This document shows, one piece after another, positions 7,737 through 15,600 of a stretch of 47,622 bases of DNA. A program made the position numbers and the translations under genes. The notes under the pieces are model-generated. The model made no database searches. It saw only the letters and a list, made by a program, of their open reading frames with translations, and was not told the origin of the DNA. The DNA is from SpSt-77 sp049972045 (GTDB lineage Bacteria > Chloroflexota > Anaerolineae > B4-G1 > DUEL01): positions 1 through 47,622 of the forward strand of contig JBMFKS010000007.1 of NCBI GenBank assembly GCA_049972045.1, given 5' to 3'. How positions within the stretch are numbered: position 1 is the stretch's first letter; each line of letters opens with the position of its first letter.

Positions 7737-8983
7737 ACGGTCACCTCCAGTTCAGGTACCTGGGCCGCCTGCCAGGCCCGCCGCTCCTCCCGCCGCCGGC
7801 CCAGCGCGCTCAGCCCCCAGACAACCAGCACCAGCAGAACCTGGGAGGCCAGCAGGATCCCCGCCCGGGCCCAGGCCGACGCGCCGCCGGGGAAGGCCTC
7901 CGTGATCCCTTTGTTCACCAGCACCGTCACACAGAGATTGGCAATCGCCAGCGGCGTCAGGAACTTCCAGTTGAAGTTCAGCATCTGATCAATCCGCAGC
8001 CGGGGGAGCGTAATCTGGATGAACATCCAGGCCAGGATGACCAGCCCCATCTTGATGAAAAACCAGATGGTCCCCAGAATCGGCGCTTGGTCCACCCACG
8101 GCCCTCGCCAGCCGCCCAGAAACAGGGTCGTAAAGATGGCCGCGACCGCGACCGAGTTCATAAACTCGGCCAGGTAGAACATGCCGAACTTCATCCCGCT
8201 GTACTCAATGAAGTAGCCGCAGACCAGTTCCGACTCCGCCTCCAGCAACTCAAAGGGGCGGGCGTTGATTTCGGCCAGGCTGGCCAGGTAGAAGATAAAG
8301 GCGGTCAGCGGCATGACCAGCAGGAAGATCACGTCCTGCGCGCCGACGATCCCCTGCATCTTCATCGTCCCGGCGACAGCCACCACTGTCAGGACGGCCA
8401 GCAACTGGGGGATTTCGTAGCCCACCAGTTGGGCCACCGCGCGGAACGCGCCGACGGTGGCGTACTTGTTGTTGGACGACCACCCGGCCATCAGGAAAAC
8501 GAAGAGCGCGGCCGAGGAGAAAGCGAGAATGTAGAAGATGCCGATGCTTAGGTCCGTGCCGATGAGGGAGCCACCGGGGCCGAAGGGGATGACCGCCCAG
8601 AGCATCACCGATGCAAACACCACCAGCATCGGGGCCAGGTTGTAGGGGATGAGGTCAATCCCCTGCGGGCGGACATCTTCCTTGACAATCATCTTAATGG
8701 CATCGGCGAAGGTCTGGAGGATGCCCCAGGGGCCGGCCCAGGTGCCGGAACTGTTGGGGCCCAGCCGCCCCTGGATGCGGGCGGCGATTTTCCGGTAGGC
8801 CCAGATGAGGAAGATGACGACGATGAGGGGGAAGAAGCCCACCACCAGCGCACCGACCGCCCGGACGATCAGGTGCGCCGTCGGCTCCGGCAGCCCCCAG
8901 CCCATCAGTACCCCTTGGAGCCAGGCGCCGATGTGGACGATGGCGTTGGCGAGGAAAGCCAGCAGACGGGTGAGCCAGTCCAT
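7733..8983 (-). CDS. nuoH: NADH-quinone oxidoreductase subunit H
   Basis: This subunit forms the quinone chamber at the junction with the peripheral arm. It carries the conserved RLGPN loop after TM1 and the acidic cytoplasmic loop EAESELVCGYFIEYSG. At 416 residues it is longer than the common 320-350. The extra C-terminus (from about residue 370) holds another hydrophobic segment (ILLASQVLLVLVVWGLSAL) followed by a basic tail. It starts 28 bases after nuoA. The peripheral-arm genes (nuoB, C, D, E, F, G, I) are not in this window. Confidence 0.96.
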   Translation of the reverse strand: MDWLTRLLAFLANAIVHIGAWLQGVLMGWGLPEPTAHLIVRAVGALVVGFFPLIVVIFLIWAYRKIAARIQGRLGPNSSGTWAGPWGILQTFADAIKMIVKEDVRPQGIDLIPYNLAPMLVVFASVMLWAVIPFGPGGSLIGTDLSIGIFYILAFSSAALFVFLMAGWSSNNKYATVGAFRAVAQLVGYEIPQLLAVLTVVAVAGTMKMQGIVGAQDVIFLLVMPLTAFIFYLASLAEINARPFELLEAESELVCGYFIEYSGMKFGMFYLAEFMNSVAVAAIFTTLFLGGWRGPWVDQAPILGTIWFFIKMGLVILAWMFIQITLPRLRIDQMLNFNWKFLTPLAIANLCVTVLVNKGITEAFPGGASAWARAGILLASQVLLVLVVWGLSALGRRREERRAWQAAQVPELEVTV

Positions 8984-9011
8984 TCAACGACCTCCGTTTG
9001 GTGCGTAGCGC

Positions 9012-9368
9012 TCACGCCCACTCCAGCGCGCCTTTTTTCCACGCGTAGAGCAGGGCCCCCAGCAGGAGCAGGAGAAACAGGACGCCCTCTACCACCGCGT
9101 AGAGGGGCAGCCAGTTGTAGATGAGCGCCCAGGGGAAGAGAAAGACGGCTTCCACGTCAAAGACCATGAAGGCCAGGGCGAAGATGTAGTACTGGGCCTT
9201 GTACTGGACCCAGGCTTCACCGTGGGGGTAGATACCGCATTCGTACGGTTCGCTTTTGCGGGGATGGGGCTGTTTCGGCCGAAGAAGCCAGGCCAGGGCA
9301 GGGGGTAATACACCTAAGAGTGCGGCCACAAGGAAGAGCAAGCCGACGAAGGTGAATTGTTCTAACAA
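9012..9368 (-). CDS. nuoA: NADH-quinone oxidoreductase subunit A
   Basis: A 118-residue protein with three membrane helices and the NuoA loop signature SEPYECGIYP, whose cysteine lies in the loop that contacts the quinone site. Start is the TTG at 9368, because an AGGAGG Shine-Dalgarno sequence sits 6 bases upstream and the N-terminus MLEQFTFVGLLFL fits the family. It is the first gene of the nuo membrane-arm operon and has a good promoter at 9419-9447. Confidence 0.96.
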   Translation of the reverse strand: MLEQFTFVGLLFLVAALLGVLPPALAWLLRPKQPHPRKSEPYECGIYPHGEAWVQYKAQYYIFALAFMVFDVEAVFLFPWALIYNWLPLYAVVEGVLFLLLLLGALLYAWKKGALEWA

Positions 9369-9418
9369 GGGCGTCCTCCTTGTAAGAGCAGGTGGAGTTG
9401 TGGCTCAAAGCGGCTTAA

Positions 9419-9447
9419 ATTATAGCATGTGATGAATAATTTGGCAA
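9419..9447 (-). promoter_or_regulatory. sigma70-type promoter of the nuoAHJKLM operon
   Basis: Read on the minus strand: -35 TTGCCA (9442-9447), a 17-base spacer, and -10 TATAAT (9419-9424). The start point would be near 9412, giving a leader of about 44 bases that contains the AGGAGG of nuoA. This is the only strong promoter seen upstream of the operon. Confidence 0.75.
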
Positions 9448-9467
9448 AACGGGGCTTCGCACACAAA

Positions 9468-9604
9468 GGCCCAAAGAATTTTCTGCCTGGGCGGTTATAT
9501 GGACTCGCCGCAGAGAACGCAGAGGGCGCGGAAGTTTTTTACGGCTCGGCGGACAAACTACCGCCCTGGCAGTCATCACCCAGGTGGAATTCTTTCTTTG
9601 GGCC
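9468..9604. repeat. inverted-repeat element upstream of nuoA
   Basis: GGCCCAAAGAA (9468-9478) is mirrored by TTCTTTGGGCC (9594-9604). Further inside, TGCCTGGGCGG and CCGCCCTGGC form a second inverted pair. The core holds degenerate 9-base units of the CGCAGAG type. It has the shape of a small non-autonomous element in the 271-base gap between glgP and nuoA. No target duplication was identified. Confidence 0.5.
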
Positions 9605-9639
9605 TCTCTGTCTCTGGGTGAGATGGATCCGCGCCCGAT

Positions 9640-11787
9640 TCAGATGCTGTGCTCCTGCGCTGCGCGGGCAGCCGGAGCATAGCATTTGAGCGTATACTCC
9701 TTCAGCATCCGGCGGGTGCAGAAGGTCGGGGCGACGGAGCGGATGGCCTCCTTCATCACCCGAACCCATCCCCGGGGCACACCGTCGGGGTCCCGCTGAT
9801 AGAAGAGCGGTGCCACCTCTTCCTCCAGCAGGCGGTATAACTGGGCCGCGTCGTGGGCATCCTGAGCCGCCGGGTCGGCGTCCTCCAGCGGGGCAATCGC
9901 CCAACCGTTGACGCCGTTGTACCCCTCATCCCACCAGCCATCCAGCACGCTCAGGTTAGGCACCCCGTTGATGGCCGCCTTCTGCCCGCTGGTGCCGCTG
10001 GCCTCCATCGGACGCCGGGGCGTGTTCAGCCAGACATCCACGCCCTGTACCAGGTAGCGAGCCACGTGCATATCGTAGTCCTCAATGAAGGCGATCCGTC
10101 CGCCCACTTCCGGGTCCTTGGCGAAGGTGTAGACCTGCTGAAGGAGATACTTCCCGGCGTCGTCGGCGGGGTGGGCTTTGCCGGCAAAGATGAACTGAAC
10201 CGGACGATACGGGTTATGCAGGATGCGCTTCAGCCGCTCCGGGTCCTGGAAGAGCAGGGTGGCCCGCTTGTAGGTGGCGAACCGGCGGGCGAAGCCGATG
10301 GTCAGTGCCTCCGGATCCAGGAAGGCCCCCGCCACCAGCACCTGGTCCGGGTCCATCTCGCCGGAGATGCGCCGTTGACGGGCCCGCTCCCGGATGAACG
10401 CCATCATCTTCCGTTTCTGGTCCTCGTGGAGGGCCCAGAGTTCTTCGTCCGGAATATCGTCCAATCGCTCCCAGAGGTCTGGGTCATCATATCGCTCCAG
10501 CCAGTCGTGGCCCAGGTACTTGCGGAAGAGCCGGTTCAGGGGACCTGGAATCCAGGAGGGCAGATGGACACCGTTGGTGATGTGGATGATCGGGACGTCT
10601 TCCACGGGCCGGTCGGGCCAGAGGACGTGCCACATCCGGCGGGTGACCTCGCCGTGCAGGCGGCTGACGCCGTTGCGGTAATGGGAGAAGCGAAGGGCCA
10701 GCGCGGTCATGTTAAATTCAGGACCGGCGGGGCCGTTCAACTGGCCCAGTTCCAGAAACTCCTCCCGGCTCAGCCCCATCTCTTCCCAGTACCTGTGAAA
10801 GTACTTCTCCACCATCGGCAGGTTGAAGACGTCGTGTCCGGCGGGGACGGGGGTGTGGGTGGTGAAGACCGTCGTCGCCCGTACCGCCTCCGCCGCCTGG
10901 TCAAACGTCCAGCCCTGGCTGACCAGTTCGCGAATTCGCTCCAGGACCAGGAAGGCACAATGCCCTTCGTTCAGATGCCAGACGATGGGGTTGACTCCCA
11001 GCGCCCGGACCGCCCGCACGCCGCCGACTCCCAGCACAATTTCCTGGCTGATGCGGGTCTCCCGGTCGCCGCCGTAGAGGCGGGATGTGAGCATCCGGTC
11101 CCAGGGCTCGTTCTCCGGCAGGTTGGTATCCATCAGACAGATGCGCACCCGTCCCACCTGGACTTCCCACAGGGCGACCTGCACGGCACGGCCGCCCAGT
11201 TGGACCTGAACGCGGATCGGGTTCCCCTCCGCGTCCCGGACGGGAAGCAGAGGGGTCTCTTCAATCCGCAGGGGCGGGTAGATGGCCTCCTGCCAGCCGT
11301 GGGAGGGGATGTGCTGACGGAAGTAGCCCTGCGAGTAGAGGAATCCCACCCCCACCAGCGGCAGTCCCAGGTCGCTGGCCTCTTTGGCATGGTCGCCCGC
11401 CAGGACGCCCAGGCCACCGGAATAGATGGGAAGGGAGAAGTGGATGCCGAACTCGGCGGAGAAATAGGCCACCGGCCGCTGGTCCGGATAGGCCTGCCGG
11501 GCCCAGAGGTGGCCGTTGCCCATTTCCCGGTCAAAGGCCAGAACGACCGCGTCGTACTGGCGCAGGAACAGCGGGTCCTTCGCCACTTCCTGGGCCCGTT
11601 CCGGCGAGACCTCCAGCAGCATCCGCACCGGATTGTGGCCGGTGGAGCGCCAGAGGGGGTAGTCAAACATCTTGAAGAGGTCGCGCGCGTCCTGATGCCA
11701 CGACCACCAGAGATTGTAGGCCAGGTCCGCCAGCCGTTCTATGCGGGACGGCAGTTTCTCCCGAATGACCGCTGGGATTTCCCCCAT
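9640..11787 (-). CDS. glgP: alpha-glucan (glycogen/maltodextrin) phosphorylase, short GT35 type
   Basis: 715 residues. Phosphorolyses alpha-1,4-glucans to glucose-1-phosphate with a PLP cofactor. The short bacterial/archaeal form is recognised by the N-terminal domain (LADLAYNLWWSWH), the PYFSAEFGIH-like segment AYFSAEFGIHFSLPIY, the phosphate/sugar motif GFARRFATYKRATL, and the PLP-lysine region EASGTSGQKAAINGVP. The last has GQKAA where the long form has NMKF. A heptamer-type sequence lies directly before the ATG and supplies GGAG at two positions. It starts 19 bases after the membrane protein gene and may share its transcript. Confidence 0.95.
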   Translation of the reverse strand: MGEIPAVIREKLPSRIERLADLAYNLWWSWHQDARDLFKMFDYPLWRSTGHNPVRMLLEVSPERAQEVAKDPLFLRQYDAVVLAFDREMGNGHLWARQAYPDQRPVAYFSAEFGIHFSLPIYSGGLGVLAGDHAKEASDLGLPLVGVGFLYSQGYFRQHIPSHGWQEAIYPPLRIEETPLLPVRDAEGNPIRVQVQLGGRAVQVALWEVQVGRVRICLMDTNLPENEPWDRMLTSRLYGGDRETRISQEIVLGVGGVRAVRALGVNPIVWHLNEGHCAFLVLERIRELVSQGWTFDQAAEAVRATTVFTTHTPVPAGHDVFNLPMVEKYFHRYWEEMGLSREEFLELGQLNGPAGPEFNMTALALRFSHYRNGVSRLHGEVTRRMWHVLWPDRPVEDVPIIHITNGVHLPSWIPGPLNRLFRKYLGHDWLERYDDPDLWERLDDIPDEELWALHEDQKRKMMAFIRERARQRRISGEMDPDQVLVAGAFLDPEALTIGFARRFATYKRATLLFQDPERLKRILHNPYRPVQFIFAGKAHPADDAGKYLLQQVYTFAKDPEVGGRIAFIEDYDMHVARYLVQGVDVWLNTPRRPMEASGTSGQKAAINGVPNLSVLDGWWDEGYNGVNGWAIAPLEDADPAAQDAHDAAQLYRLLEEEVAPLFYQRDPDGVPRGWVRVMKEAIRSVAPTFCTRRMLKEYTLKCYAPAARAAQEHSI

Positions 11788-11808
11788 ACTCCGTACTCCG
11801 TGCTCTTT
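11788..11808. repeat. short 7-bp-period array between the membrane protein gene and glgP
   Basis: Three consecutive 7-base units (ACTCCGT, ACTCCGT, GCTCTTT at 11788-11808) fill the whole gap from the upstream stop to the glgP start. In this case the minus-strand units (ACGGAGT) contain GGAG and could serve as Shine-Dalgarno sequences. Confidence 0.55.
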
Positions 11809-12637
11809 ATTGCCTCCCCAACACCAGTACCAGAGTCAGAACGACAGCGGTGACGAGACCAAATTCCAGCAGGACGGCGGGTTTGAGCCGATCCAGCAGA
11901 TCCTGCTGAGCGATCCCCGTCGCCAGATAGAAGAACAGCAGCAGGAGCAGGCTGGCGGTCCAGTTATCCAGCCGCCAGTAATTCAGCGCCCAGGTCGCTT
12001 CGCCGACCACCAGGCCGACGACAGCAGAATAGAGGACAACCCGGACCGCGCGGGTCTCCGCAACCCCCAGCAGGTCCAGTGCGATGAGAAACGCCACCAG
12101 CGTCACCTCCGTGGCGGTGACCAGACTGCGGGCGCGAGTGCGGTAAATCAAATAAAAGAAGATCAGGGCCAGCAGATAGGCCAGGATGTTCAGGCCCAGG
12201 CGGGCCCGGGTGGCGGCGGGGTGACGGGGGGAAAGGGCGGCGAACTCGGCGGCGACCGCCAGGCCGATAAGGAGCATAGCCAGAAGAAGCCCCCCGCCCC
12301 AGACGACCTCGGTGGGTGCCAGTTCCACCAGATAGGCCGCCATTCCGCCCATCAGGCCGGGGAGCATCCAGGAGAAATAGAGGGGGCGCGGCAAACGGTC
12401 GGGGGCATCGGGATGGGCCGCCAGGATGTAGCGGGCCCCCATCGCCGTCAGCCCGGCCACCAGAACGACCAGCAGTCCCGTGCCTGTCAGGTTCACCTCC
12501 AGAGGGGAGCCCAGCAGGTGGAACCGCCGGGTGACCTGGGGCAACTGGACGAAACGGAACAGCACGCTGGTCAGCAGGATCAGCGCGATCAGTACCGAAA
12601 GCCGGTCCCGATTCAATTGGGGAACGCGTTCTCCCAT
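11807..12637 (-). CDS. polytopic membrane protein of unknown function
   Basis: 276 residues with about eight hydrophobic helices, short loops and no recognisable catalytic motif. The C-terminus (LEFGLVTAVVLTLVLVLGRQ) is a membrane helix. I do not recognise the family. The ATG at 12637 is only about 5 bases from the expected transcription start of a near-consensus promoter, so the message is probably leaderless. It is divergent from yebC. Confidence 0.85.
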   Translation of the reverse strand: MGERVPQLNRDRLSVLIALILLTSVLFRFVQLPQVTRRFHLLGSPLEVNLTGTGLLVVLVAGLTAMGARYILAAHPDAPDRLPRPLYFSWMLPGLMGGMAAYLVELAPTEVVWGGGLLLAMLLIGLAVAAEFAALSPRHPAATRARLGLNILAYLLALIFFYLIYRTRARSLVTATEVTLVAFLIALDLLGVAETRAVRVVLYSAVVGLVVGEATWALNYWRLDNWTASLLLLLFFYLATGIAQQDLLDRLKPAVLLEFGLVTAVVLTLVLVLGRQ

Positions 12638-12648
12638 AAACGGGGTAA

Positions 12649-12677
12649 ATTGTACCCCCAGGTGGCTGTTTTGTCAA
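12649..12677 (-). promoter_or_regulatory. near-consensus promoter giving a leaderless mRNA
   Basis: On the minus strand: TTGACA (12672-12677), a 17-base spacer, TACAAT (12649-12654). The start point about 7 bases further falls near 12642, and the ATG of the membrane protein is at 12637. This leaves no room for a Shine-Dalgarno sequence. Confidence 0.75.
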
Positions 12678-12753
12678 TCCAGAGCGTTTTTTGTGATTGT
12701 TCAAACGGAAGGGATTCTTGCCCCGGTAGCATTATCATTTGACCTGACAGGAT

Positions 12754-12782
12754 TTGCCTCCTGCCCAGGAGCAGGTTATAAT
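12754..12782 (+). promoter_or_regulatory. promoter of the yebC-ruvC-ruvA transcript
   Basis: TTGCCT (12754-12759), 17-base spacer, TATAAT (12777-12782). The start point is near 12789, giving a leader of about 110 bases before yebC. The leader contains a possible 8-base-pair stem (GCTGCTTT with AAAGCGGC, about 12833-12870), and GAGGAG lies before the ATG. Confidence 0.7.
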
Positions 12783-12899
12783 GGAGGGTAGGTAAGAGCC
12801 GTGATGTTGCTCAACCAATCGGGACTTCTGCCCGCTGCTTTGTCTGGCTGAAAAGCGGCAAGGTCGGTTTCCTGTCCTAAATTCAATGAGGAGGAGCGT

Positions 12900-13658
12900 A
12901 TGTCGGGTCACAGCAAATGGTCCACGATCAAGCACAAAAAGGCAGCCACGGACGCCAAACGGGGGAAGATGTTCACCCAACTGGCACGGGAGATCACCAT
13001 CGCGGCCCGGGAAGGCGGGGGCAATCCCGAGGCGAACTTCCGGCTGCGTCTGGCGATTGATAAGGCGCGCGCGGCCAACATGCCCAAAGAGAACATTGAG
13101 CGGGCCATCAAGCGGGGGACGGGCGAGATCAAAGGAGAGGCCGAACTTTCCGAGATTCTCTACGAGGCGTATGCTCCCAACGGCGTGGCCCTGTTGATCC
13201 AGACCCTGACGGATAACCCGAACCGGTGTGTGGCGGAACTGCGCCACGTGCTGAGCCGCCAGGGCGGGCGAATGGCAGAGGCGGGCGCCGTCGCCTGGCA
13301 GTTTGAGCGGAAGGGCTACATCGCCATCTCCCCCGACGGGGCTGACGCTGAGCGCATCTTTGAGGTCGCGGTGGAGGCCGGCGCCGACGACGTGGTCATC
13401 TCCGATAACCTGATTGAGGTCTTCTCCCCGCTGGAGGCCTTCCAGGAGGTCCGCCAGGCGCTGGAGGGCCTGGGCGTCCAGTTTGAGCAGGTGGAAATCT
13501 CCATGATCCCCAAGACCACCATCCAGTTGAGCGAGCCGGAGACCATGCGGGTCATGGGGGTCATCAATGCCCTGGAGGACCTGGAGGACGTCCAGCAGGT
13601 CTTTTCCAACCTGGACATCTCCGATGAGGTAATGGCGAAGTTTGAGGCGGCGGCCTGA
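12900..13658 (+). CDS. yebC: YebC/PmpR-family protein
   Basis: 252 residues beginning MSGHSKWSTIKHKKAATDAK, the family hallmark. Family members act as transcription regulators or, as shown more recently for some, as ribosome-associated factors that relieve stalling at proline runs; which applies here cannot be read from sequence. A strong GAGGAG lies 6 bases before the ATG. The TGA stop overlaps the ruvC ATG (TGATG), a common yebC-ruvC arrangement. Confidence 0.96.
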   Translation: MSGHSKWSTIKHKKAATDAKRGKMFTQLAREITIAAREGGGNPEANFRLRLAIDKARAANMPKENIERAIKRGTGEIKGEAELSEILYEAYAPNGVALLIQTLTDNPNRCVAELRHVLSRQGGRMAEAGAVAWQFERKGYIAISPDGADAERIFEVAVEAGADDVVISDNLIEVFSPLEAFQEVRQALEGLGVQFEQVEISMIPKTTIQLSEPETMRVMGVINALEDLEDVQQVFSNLDISDEVMAKFEAAA

Positions 13659-14158
13659 TGCGGGTCCTGGGGATTGACCCCGGCACGGCGACGACGGGCT
13701 ACGGCGTGGTGGAGGAGACAGAGGAGGGATTGCGCGCGCTGGCCTACGGCGTGGTCACCACCCCGCCGGACCTTCCCCTTCCTCGGCGGCTGCAGGCCAT
13801 CTACGGGGAACTCCGCCGTCTGGTGCGGGAATGGCAGCCGGACGCGGCGGCGGTGGAGGAACTCTATTTCAACGTGAACGTCCGGACGGCGATGAGCGTG
13901 GGCCAGGCGCGCGGGGTGGCCCTGCTGGCCCTGGCCGATGAGGGCCTGACCGTCGCCGAGTACGGCCCCGGGGAGGTGAAGCAGGCGCTTACCGGCTACG
14001 GCGGCGCGGAGAAGCGACAGATGCAGGAAATGGTCCGCCTGCTGCTGGGCCTCCCCGCCATCCCCCGCCCGGACGATGCCGCCGACGCACTGGCCGTCGC
14101 CATCTGCCACCTCCACTCCGCGCGCCTGCAAGAATTGACGACAGACGATAGACCATAG
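13658..14158 (+). CDS. ruvC: crossover junction endodeoxyribonuclease RuvC
   Basis: 166 residues. Cuts Holliday junctions symmetrically as a dimer with RuvAB. The four catalytic acids are present: D7 in GIDPGTATTGYGVVE, E67 in AVEELYF, and D140 and D143 in DDAADALAVAICH. The last residues (QELTTDDRP) are encoded by the start of a 7-bp repeat array, so the true tail was replaced or extended by the repeat. Coupled to yebC by a TGATG overlap. Confidence 0.96.
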   Translation: MRVLGIDPGTATTGYGVVEETEEGLRALAYGVVTTPPDLPLPRRLQAIYGELRRLVREWQPDAAAVEELYFNVNVRTAMSVGQARGVALLALADEGLTVAEYGPGEVKQALTGYGGAEKRQMQEMVRLLLGLPAIPRPDDAADALAVAICHLHSARLQELTTDDRP

Positions 14159-14340
14159 ACGACGGACGACCGACGACCGACGACGGACGACAGACGACAG
14201 TGGTCCGTGGTCCGTGGTCAATGGTCCGTGGTCAATGGTCCGTGGTCAATGGTCCGTGGTCAATGGTCCGTGGTCTGTAGTCCGTGGTCTGTGGTCCGTG
14301 GTCTGTGGTCCGCGGTCACCCCGTCATTGGTCGTTCAACG
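14136..14340. repeat. 7-bp-period tandem array between ruvC and ruvA, with a central inversion
   Basis: Nine units of NGACSAY type (14136-14198, e.g. AGACGAC, GGACGAC) are followed after two bases by about 17 units in the opposite orientation (14201-14319, TGGTCCG, TGGTCAA, TGGTCTG). The period stays exactly 7 throughout. Four or more degenerate units continue up to the ruvA start codon. The array covers the ruvC 3' end and the whole gap, with no Shine-Dalgarno sequence before ruvA. Confidence 0.9.
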
Positions 14341-14921
14341 TGATTGCGCGACTGATTGGGACGATTGTTTCCGTCAAACCGGACCGCCTGGTCATTCAGG
14401 TGGGGGGTCTGGGCCTCAGCGTCTATGTGCCCACTTCGGTCCTGCGGGAGGTGGACGGCGTGGGACAGCCGGTGGAATTGGTCACCCACCTCCACGTCCG
14501 GGAGAACGAACTGGCCCTCTACGGCTTTCTCACCGAGGAGGAACTGGCGCTGTTTGAACTGCTCCTGGGCGTCTCTGGGGTCGGGCCGAAGGTGGCTCTC
14601 TCCGTTCTGAGCACCCTTTCGCCAGACGCGCTCCGCCAGGCAGTGGCGCGGGACGAGCCGGGCATCCTGACTCGCGTCCCCGGCGTGGGGCCCAAGACGG
14701 CGCGGGCCATCCTCTTCCACCTGCGGGATAAACTAAGCGGGCTGGAGGCCGGGGCGGCCCCCCTGCTGACCGACCAGGACGCCGAGGTCATCGGCGCGCT
14801 GACCGGGCTGGGCTTCAGCCTGGTGGAAGCGCAGACGGCCCTCCAGAACATTCCGCGCGACCCCGCCCTCCCGCTGGAAGAGCGCATCCGCCTGGCGCTG
14901 GCCTATCTGGCACAAAGGTAA
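14340..14921 (+). CDS. ruvA: Holliday junction DNA helicase subunit RuvA
   Basis: 193 residues. Binds four-way junctions and loads RuvB. The N-terminal OB fold (VIARLIGTIVSVKPDRLVIQ), the two helix-hairpin-helix motifs (LLGVSGVGPKVALSVLS and LTRVPGVGPKTARAIL) and the C-terminal RuvB-binding domain (ALTGLGFSLVEAQTAL) are visible. The GTG at 14340 gives the family N-terminus; in-frame ATGs further upstream only translate the 7-bp array. No ribosome-binding site is visible. Confidence 0.94.
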   Translation: MIARLIGTIVSVKPDRLVIQVGGLGLSVYVPTSVLREVDGVGQPVELVTHLHVRENELALYGFLTEEELALFELLLGVSGVGPKVALSVLSTLSPDALRQAVARDEPGILTRVPGVGPKTARAILFHLRDKLSGLEAGAAPLLTDQDAEVIGALTGLGFSLVEAQTALQNIPRDPALPLEERIRLALAYLAQR

Positions 14922-14940
14922 AGTCCCTCTCGGGTGGTAA

Positions 14941-15600
14941 ATGAAAGTCTTCAGTGGCTTTCCGGATAAAAGATCCATCACTGTTCGCCTGCCGGAGTCG
15001 GTCATCACCGAATTGGTGCCCATCGTGGACGACTTGGATGAATTGAAGGTTACCCTCCACGTCCTCTACCGGCTCCAGCAGGCGCGCGGACCGGTCCGCT
15101 ACGTCTCCCAGCGGGACCTGCTGGCGGACCCGATCCTCCTGCGCGGGCTGGAATCTCCGGCGGCGATCCGGCGGGCCATAGACCGGGCGGTGGAGCGTGG
15201 CACCTTCCTCCAGGCCGAGGTGGAGCGGGACGGCCACCCCGACGTCATCTATCTCGCCAACTCGCCCCACGGCCGGGCGGCGCTGGAGGCCCTGCGCCGG
15301 GGGGAGCCCTTGCCGACGGTAGCGCCCGCGCCCCGTCCCAACATTTTTTCCCTCTACGAGGAGAACATCGGCCCGCTCACCCCGCTCATCGCCGAAGAAC
15401 TGAAAGAGGCCGAGAAGACCTATCCCGCGCCGTGGATTGAGGACGCCTTCCGCGAGGCCGTCGCCCTCAACCGGCGCAGTTGGAAGTACATCCGGGCCAT
15501 TCTGGAGCGCATGGATGCCGAAGGAAGAACGGACGAAGAGCGTCGGCGAGGTCCTGAAGACCGCCGCCGCTACATTGAGGGAGAGCACGTCCGCTACTGA
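14941..15600 (+). CDS. DnaD-like replication protein
   Basis: 219 residues. Residues about 30-110 look like the winged-helix DnaD N-domain (LDELKVTLHVLYRLQQA, QRDLLADPILLRGL). Residues about 134-195 look like a DDBH2 domain (YEENIGPLTPLIAEELKEAE, then PAPWIEDAFREAVALNRRSW). These proteins act in replication initiation and helicase loading in Gram-positive bacteria. The next gene overlaps it by 86 bases and encodes DnaC-type ATPases, which supports a helicase-loader pair. It follows ruvA by 19 bases. Confidence 0.85.
   Translation: MKVFSGFPDKRSITVRLPESVITELVPIVDDLDELKVTLHVLYRLQQARGPVRYVSQRDLLADPILLRGLESPAAIRRAIDRAVERGTFLQAEVERDGHPDVIYLANSPHGRAALEALRRGEPLPTVAPAPRPNIFSLYEENIGPLTPLIAEELKEAEKTYPAPWIEDAFREAVALNRRSWKYIRAILERMDAEGRTDEERRRGPEDRRRYIEGEHVRY

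Noticed and set aside
12804..12851. Short upstream reading frame in the yebC leader (MLLNQSGLLPAALSG)
   Set aside because: It has no conserved attenuation features and no clear ribosome-binding site; 15 codons can occur by chance.
14136..14340. CRISPR array
   Set aside because: The units are 7 bases in direct contact with no spacers, and no cas genes are present.
14207..14557. Trp/Val-rich N-terminal extension of RuvA or a repeat protein
   Set aside because: The peptide pattern arises from translating the 7-bp array; RuvA's own N-terminus begins at 14340.
15437..15514. Upstream extension of the tandem ATPase to 15437
   Set aside because: The extra residues are low-complexity Ser/Pro and lie entirely in another frame of the DnaD-like gene. 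The ATG at 15515 has a GGAG and fits better.
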